Source of the DNA: Rapana venosa
Taxonomy: Eukaryota; Mollusca; Gastropoda; Neogastropoda; Muricidae
Assembly: GCA_028751875.1 (NCBI GenBank)
Contig: CM054154.1
Location: 57,832,567 to 57,896,566 of the forward strand
Direction: 5' to 3'
DNA length: 64,000 nucleotides
Of the stretch, positions 58,729 to 64,000 are shown one piece after another. Under the pieces are notes generated by a model. The model ran no database searches. It worked only from the letters and a program-made list of their open reading frames with translations, and was not told the origin of the DNA. Every line of letters starts with the position of its first letter. The first letter of the stretch is position 1. The translations under genes were made by a program, and so were the position numbers.

Positions 58729-60017
58729 AAGATGTGACAGGGAAGTTATCATCTTCAAAAACAAGTTGTATAAAGTCGAGAGATGGAGATATACTCATGG
58801 AAAAAGAAGATATTCTTAACAGGTGGTCAGAATACATCAAAGAGTTATACCACGACGACAGAGGTCCACCTCCTCATATTAGCAACGAAGATGGCCACAT
58901 AATCATGGAAGACGAAGTGAGACATGCACTCATCAAGATGAAAAGTGGTAAGGCGCCAGGACCTGATGATATCCCATCTGAATTGATAACAGTCCTGGAT
59001 GAAGTGGGAATTAAGGCAGTCACAAAACTATTAAACAATATATATGACACAGGAGAAATTCCGACAGATATGAAGAAGTCCATCTACATTGCGATCCCTA
59101 AGAAACTGGGTACAGCTGAATGTGACCAACATCGTACAATCAGCCTGATGAGTCACCTAACCAAAGTTCTTTTACGAATACTCATGAAGAGAATGAGAAA
59201 TAAAATACTCCTAGAAATATCAGAAATGCAATTTGGATTCTTGGCAGACAAAGGCACCAGAAATGCAATCTTTGCATTAAAAACTCTCATGGAAAGATCC
59301 ATTGAGGTCCAGAAAGACCTATACCTCTGCTTCATTGACTACTCAAAAGCGTTCGACAAAGTACGACACTCCGACTTGTTTGATATTCTGGCAAGGCTAT
59401 ACATCGACGGGAAAGATCTTCGAGTCCTCAGAAAAATATATTGGGAACAGGAGGCAGCCATTAGAGTCGACAATGACATCAGTCAATATAGACCAATCTG
59501 CAGGGGTGTGAGGCAGGGCTGCGAGTTCTCACCTGATTTATTTAATGTATATAGTGAAATTGATTTTAAGAAGGCCTTCGATAGAGTATGGCATGACGCT
59601 CTGTGGGCCACCATGAACAAATTCAACATGGGCCAGAAGCTGATCCACACCATCAAGGAACTCTACTCAAAGGCCACCAGTGCAGTACTCGTACAGGGCA
59701 CGGTAGGGGAATGGTTCCGTACCTCAGTTGGGGTCCGACAGGGATGTCTGCTGTCGCCAACACTGTTTAACATTTTCCTTGAACGCATCATGACTGACGC
59801 CTTGGAAGACCACACAGGCACAGTCAGCATTGGAGGGCGAACAATCACCAACCTCAGGTTTGCCGATGACATTGACGGTCTGGCAGGAAATGAAGAGGAA
59901 CTGGCCAACCTAGTGAAGCAACTGGACGAAATATCCTCACGATACGGCATGGAAAACAGCGCCGAGAAAACAAAGCTCATGTCAAACAGTGCCCAGCCAA
60001 TCACCACCAAGATCTGA
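58713..60017 (+). CDS. Fused RTE reverse transcriptase with two A-B regions
   Basis: A 434-residue uninterrupted frame. Residues about 1-282: motif 0 KSGKAPGPDDIPSEL, motif 1 KSIYIAIPKK, motif 2 HRTISLMSHLTKVLLR, motif A FIDYSKAFDKVRH (207-219), motif B GVRQGCEFSPDLFN (265-278). At residue 282-283 (59557) it jumps back to a second motif A, IDFKKAFDRVWHD (283-295), a second motif B GVRQGCLLSPTLFN (340-353) and motif C FADD (383-386), then SAEKTKLMSN, and stops. The second part is more GC-rich and resembles RTE-2. A protein with a duplicated palm half is unlikely to be an active polymerase. Confidence 0.88.
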   Translation: MHEKMKDVTGKLSSSKTSCIKSRDGDILMEKEDILNRWSEYIKELYHDDRGPPPHISNEDGHIIMEDEVRHALIKMKSGKAPGPDDIPSELITVLDEVGIKAVTKLLNNIYDTGEIPTDMKKSIYIAIPKKLGTAECDQHRTISLMSHLTKVLLRILMKRMRNKILLEISEMQFGFLADKGTRNAIFALKTLMERSIEVQKDLYLCFIDYSKAFDKVRHSDLFDILARLYIDGKDLRVLRKIYWEQEAAIRVDNDISQYRPICRGVRQGCEFSPDLFNVYSEIDFKKAFDRVWHDALWATMNKFNMGQKLIHTIKELYSKATSAVLVQGTVGEWFRTSVGVRQGCLLSPTLFNIFLERIMTDALEDHTGTVSIGGRTITNLRFADDIDGLAGNEEELANLVKQLDEISSRYGMENSAEKTKLMSNSAQPITTKI

Positions 60018-60150
60018 TCACATCTGTATCTATCACTGATGAACTATTTTCTGATCATTCCGCTGTTTTTTTCTCTAAAAACATTGCAAAGCCTATCAGA
60101 AAGAAAGAGTTTGTCACACGTCGCAATCTCAAGGCCATAGATGTTTAAAC
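60016..60150 (+). pseudogene. L2-like endonuclease end after the insertion
   Basis: Reads LITSVSITDELFSDHSAVFF (S-D-H catalytic end) and KEFVTRRNLKAID before a stop. This is the direct continuation of the L2 endonuclease interrupted at 57498. At about 60150-60180 it meets the N-terminal linker of another L2 copy. Confidence 0.8.
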
Positions 60151-60179
60151 TTTCTCTTCACAAGCTGCTGACAACAACA

Positions 60180-61055
60180 ATCCCTTGACTGACCCCATTC
60201 TTTTACCATCTTCCATTCCTGACTCGCAATCCATACCCTTGCCTACTCTTCTACTGCACATGTATCTACCATCACCACCATCCTCTTCTTCTGATAGTCA
60301 TAGTCAATCACTGCTGTCTTCTTCAACCTCTCTGCCTCCCTCAAACCTTCTCCACATATGTCTTCTCAACACCTAATATGTCCTGATGGCAAAGCCCACC
60401 CAATTTCTGACTTCATTTCTGAACACAACATAGATATAACTGGTCTTACAGAAACTTAGCTAAAACCACTAGGCCACGAACCAAAGATAAAACATATGAC
60501 TCCACCTGGCTACAAAACTCTTTCTTTCCCCCGACTCCCGTTGAGGTGGCATTGCCATCGTCTACAAAGACACTCTGCATCCAACTCTTTCTATCTGTCA
60601 TTCCCTTCCGTTTTCACCCGAATCTTTCGAAGTCTGTGAACTCAACCTCACCTTACCTGGTCACTCTGTTACTTTCTGTTGCCTTTACCGTCCGCCTCCC
60701 AACCGTAGAAACAATTTGAGGTCTTCAGTTTTCCACCAAGAGTTTCAATCACTTCTTGACCATTTCAGCCTCTCTCCCAAGAAACTTATCAATCTTGGTG
60801 ACTTTAACTTCCACTTTGACAACCAGTCTTCTCCTGATTTTAGCCTGTTTCTTTTTCTTTGTCCAACCACTCTCTTTCCCAGCTGGTAAACGAACCAACA
60901 CACCGATCTGGTCACATTTTAGACTGGCTTATCACTGATGTTTCATAAGGTCTATTAACCCCTCTAAACACTACAATGATGTTCTCAGCCAACTGCTTGA
61001 TGAGCATGCACCTCCCACTGACCGTCTCCTGCCTGATAGGCCATGTGCGCCATGG
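60180..61055 (+). pseudogene. Second L2-like LINE: linker and endonuclease
   Basis: Starts in the Ser/Pro-rich linker (LPSSIPDSQSIPL; SSSSDSHSQSLLSSSTSLPP), then the endonuclease with stops: a decayed TGLTET, GGIAIVYKDTLHP, FSPESFEVCEL, HQEFQSLLDHFSLSPKKL, GDFNFHFDNQSSPD. It ends in YNDVLSQLLDE and RPCAPW at about 61050. From 60723 it is nearly identical to 27356 onward; the first version lacks everything to the left of that point. Confidence 0.82.
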
Positions 61056-61635
61056 AAATAATAGTAGTAGTAATAATAATAATAATAATAATGAAATAAT
61101 AATAAATGGAATTTATATAGCGCTGTATCTTGCACAGACAGATCAAAGCGCTTGCACTCAACTCATTCTTACACAGTCATACAAACAATAGCAAGTAATA
61201 GTTCTAACAAGTCCAAATGCGCGCGCACACACACACACACACACACACCACACAAAACACACACACAAAACCAACACACACACACACACACACAGGTTAT
61301 ACACTTTGGCAGGGTGATGGGATTTTGGGCTGTTGAAAAGCAGGGATAGCTATGAAATGAAACAGAAGAGGAAATTCTTACGATAGAGTACAATGCAATA
61401 CAATACAATACAATACAACACAATACAGTACAGTACAGTACAATACAATACAACGCAATCCAATGCAATACAATGCATTACATTACAAAACAATACAATA
61501 TAACACACACCCACACGCATAGGTGCGCACTGCGCGCGCCCGCACTCACACACACCACACCACACATACACCCCCCCCCCCCACCCTACACACACCCCAA
61601 CACACACACACACGCACGCACACACACACACACAC

Positions 61636-61674
<39 letters not shown>

Positions 61675-62120
61675 ACACACCAAGCACGCTTTCTACATCT
61701 ATATAGCGCCTTGCTTTGGGTAAGCTTATTTTTACATTATAATTATTATCATTGCTGCATCCTACACTGCTGCCGCTGCTGCGATAGAGCCTAGGGGGTA
61801 GTAGACGTCTACATTTTTGTGGGTGCTAAAGATTTCCTATCAACTAATCATGCCGTCTTCTGTAACTAAAGTTATTGTCATCGGTTATTTTTGCAGGAAA
61901 AAATAATCTTGCTTTCTTTTTGTAAAGGAAAATCTTTTTTTTTATTGCATGATTATTATTGATAATAGGGATGAGGTAATGATACTGCTATGGAAGTGCA
62001 AGCGCTTTGAGACTACTTGACAGGTTTGTACTCTACGCTTACTATCATATTATATCCCAACGTCAACCGGGCCCCAGAGATACAGACACTTTTACTCTTA
62101 CACCCATAACATCCTGGCAA
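61056..62120. mobile_element. Insertion inside the second L2-like copy
   Basis: Counterpart of 27692-28768: (TAA)n, a reversed L2 3' end, AC repeats (61228-61294), the AATAC array (61389-61500), AC/C repeats (61503-61680) and the unassigned 'ctatatagcgccttgctttg' segment. Same junctions with the L2 coding sequence, so it is one insertion event seen twice. Confidence 0.75.
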
Positions 62121-62307
62121 ACGCAGGCAACTAGAGCGTCAGTGGCGAAAATCAAAAACGGAGATTGATAAGCAGCTCTTTCGAAAACAAGTAAACAAAG
62201 TCAAATTTTTAATTCTTTCAGAAAAAACCCAAAGTATTACTCTTCTCAAGTTCTTGATGCCATGTCAATGAAATCTCTTTTCTCTCACATCTACTCTTCT
62301 TGGATCT

Positions 62308-63018
62308 GTGAAGGCAAGCCCTCTGCCTTCCATCCACAACCACTCTGAACTTCCGTCTATATTTTCTGCGTTCTTTTCTGGAAAAATCCATAATATTCGC
62401 TCCAAACTGGATCAAACTCCTTTCCAGCCTGTACTTCCTGATCCCCAATTCTCTCGTACTCCTCTCATTTTCTTTCATCTGACAAGTGAGAAAGAAATCA
62501 TGACAATTCTGAAAGAAATGACTATAAAATCATATGATCCCATACCTGCTTCTCTTTTCATTCAGTGCCTACAACAACTTATCCCCACTATCACGAAAAT
62601 AGTAAACTCATATCTTGTTTTAGCAAATGTTCCATCAGCTCTCAAATCTGCTATAGTCACTCCTCTACTCAAAAATCATGACCTTGATCCTAAAATTCTG
62701 AAGAATTATAGACCTGTTTCCAATATACCTTTTATTTCTAAAGTCCTTGAAAAAGTAGTTCTCAAACAGCTCAACAACCACCTTCTCTCCAACAGTCTTC
62801 TTCCTGAGTTTCAGTCTGCCTATCGCGTCAACCACGGCACTGAAACTACCCTAATACACACCTTAAACACGCTTCTACTTTCTTCTGACTCAGGGAAAAT
62901 CTCCTTTCTCACTCTACTCGACTTATCAGCAGCCTTCGATACTATAGACCACTCAGTTCTTCTCTCCCGTCTTCAAAAAAACGTTTGGTGTTACTGGCTC
63001 AGCCCTCACCTGGTTTAA
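62308..63018 (+). pseudogene. L2-like reverse transcriptase, second copy
   Basis: The 236-residue frame is the same as at 28957-29667. Motif A LLDLSAAFDTIDHSVLL is present; motif B and C (GSVLGPVLF, FYADDSQ) follow in other frames at 63110-63215. The C-terminal domain continues at 63453-63689 and to the window edge. Confidence 0.88.
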
Positions 63019-64000
63019 TTCATACCTTACTGACCGATTCCAGACAGTTGCAGTAAACAAGATTCAATCAATACCTGCCAAACTGGAATGCAGAATCCCC
63101 ACAGGGATCAGTTCTAGGCCCTGTTCTGTTCACTCTTTACACTACCCCACTGTCACATATAATTAACCAACATCAAATCAACCATCATTTTTATGCAGAT
63201 GACTCTCAAATTCTAAGCAGTGACACTACTGAAAATCTGCCTTCTCTCTTGACAAATATAGCCTACTACTTCAAGATATTCAAAACTGGATGATCCAGAA
63301 CAAATTACAGCTAAATGCAGATAAAACCAAACCATACTCGTAGGGACCAAACACAAACTCTCTTCCATTACAACAGCTTCCATAGAACTCGGCAATACAT
63401 CAGTCCCTCTATCCACTGCTGTGAAGTATCTACTTGTTGTTGACAACACACTATGCAAAAATTAATCACCCAGACCTGTCAGTCTTGCTACTATCAATTA
63501 CGGTGTATTAGTGCCATTCGAAAGTATCTGTCCAGAGATGCAACATCCAAACTTGTCACTTCTCTCATTCTTTCAAGTCTGGACTATTGCAATGCTCTTT
63601 TGGCTTGTCTGCCAGCATCATCTATCCACTCCCTTCAACCTATACAAAACTCTGCAGCTCGACTAGTTCTCAGAAAGAAAAAATTCTGAGCACATTACTC
63701 CTCTCTTGCGATCTCTCCACTGGCTGCCTGTGCCACAGAGAGTAAACTATAAGATACTTCCACAATACAGCACCTTCCTACCTCTGTGAATGTCTTCACC
63801 TGTACACACCTTCACGTTCCTCCGCTCTGCTGCAGACACCTTGAGCCTACGAATACCTAGATTCAACCAATTCACTGTTGGCCGCCGCTCTTTCTCTATT
63901 TCGGGTCCATCGACATGGAATGAGCTCCCTCTCTCTCTTCGCCAAAAACCTAGTTATGACACTTTTAAATTCAGCCTCAAGACATATGTATTTCAAACCT

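Larger units (their letters stand above)
57499..60015 (+). mobile_element. RTE-like LINE inserted in the L2 endonuclease
   Basis: About 100 bp of 5' UTR precedes an endonuclease starting MGTWNIRTM (57609). Then come a connector, an RT and a second, different RT half, and it stops without a C-terminus or 3' end. Left and right L2 flanks meet within about four codons (HVIT at 57496 and LITSVSITDELF at 60016), so the L2 reading was broken by this insertion or by a recombination that brought it in. No clean target-site duplication is visible. Confidence 0.78.
60723..64000 (+). mobile_element. L2-like LINE, near-identical second copy
   Basis: Aligns with 27356-30649. Offset drops from 33,367 to 33,351, with length changes mainly in the AC and C tracts. 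The same frameshifts and stops are present, including the break after QKNVWCYW. Differences include one extra base near 63096 and short changes at 27385-27400 versus 60752-60766. The window ends before its 3' UTR. Confidence 0.9.

Overview
This window is eukaryotic and consists almost entirely of repeats. It has no operons, ribosome-binding sites or intact host genes. Everything protein-like belongs to non-LTR (LINE) retrotransposons: endonuclease, reverse transcriptase (RT) and C-terminal pieces, nearly all truncated or frameshifted. Between them lie long AC, GT, GA, TAA and AATAC microsatellites, a 41-bp minisatellite and tRNA-derived SINEs. The SINE at 47213-47625 has a body and tail that I associate from memory with gastropod molluscs (a direct repeat from conserved 'aaaccga' to 'gagagcagcccgaattt' blocks), so a marine mollusc, probably a gastropod, is my best guess. 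That is inference, not proof.

Layout. I label the LINE families A, D, E, I, L2, RTE-1 and RTE-2 for convenience. First version: minisatellite (1-400); LINE-A copies in opposite orientations (631-4795); a degraded LINE-D (about 4840-8450), minisatellite and L2 3' end (to about 9660); a long noisy stretch (10974-20190) with an RTE-2 tail, SINE and LINE-A; a second LINE-A piece (20191-21180); then an exact second copy of 4441-10973 at 20825-27357; then an L2-like LINE (27356-30990), a SINE (31272-31560), LINE-E on the minus strand and LINE-A on the plus strand up to a gap of exactly 500 N (33389-33888). Second version: 33889-54375 repeats 940-20190 in the same order, but with far better reading frames. 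The window then runs through an RNase H remnant of an I-type LINE, an L2-like LINE broken by two RTE fragments (55790-60120), and a second L2 (60180-64000) nearly identical to 27356-30649.

Most of the window therefore shows one locus twice at a spacing of about 33 kb. The first version is full of scattered single-base losses in coding and non-coding DNA alike, which looks like uncorrected long-read sequence. The 6,533-bp exact repeat sits at an offset of exactly 16,384 bases and shares those apparent errors, so I read it as an assembly artefact rather than a recent duplication. Annotation should rest on 37,190-64,000.

The biologically most interesting items are: an in-frame fusion of two different RTE reverse transcriptases that carries motifs A and B twice (58713-60017); a near-complete LINE-D with a PIP-box-like motif ahead of its endonuclease (41506-41529); a tail-to-tail LINE-A inverted repeat whose axis coincides with a corrupted, homopolymer-filled consensus (35010-35720); and a degenerate repeat whose unit spacings are all multiples of three (53584-53960). 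None of these is a demonstrated new system.
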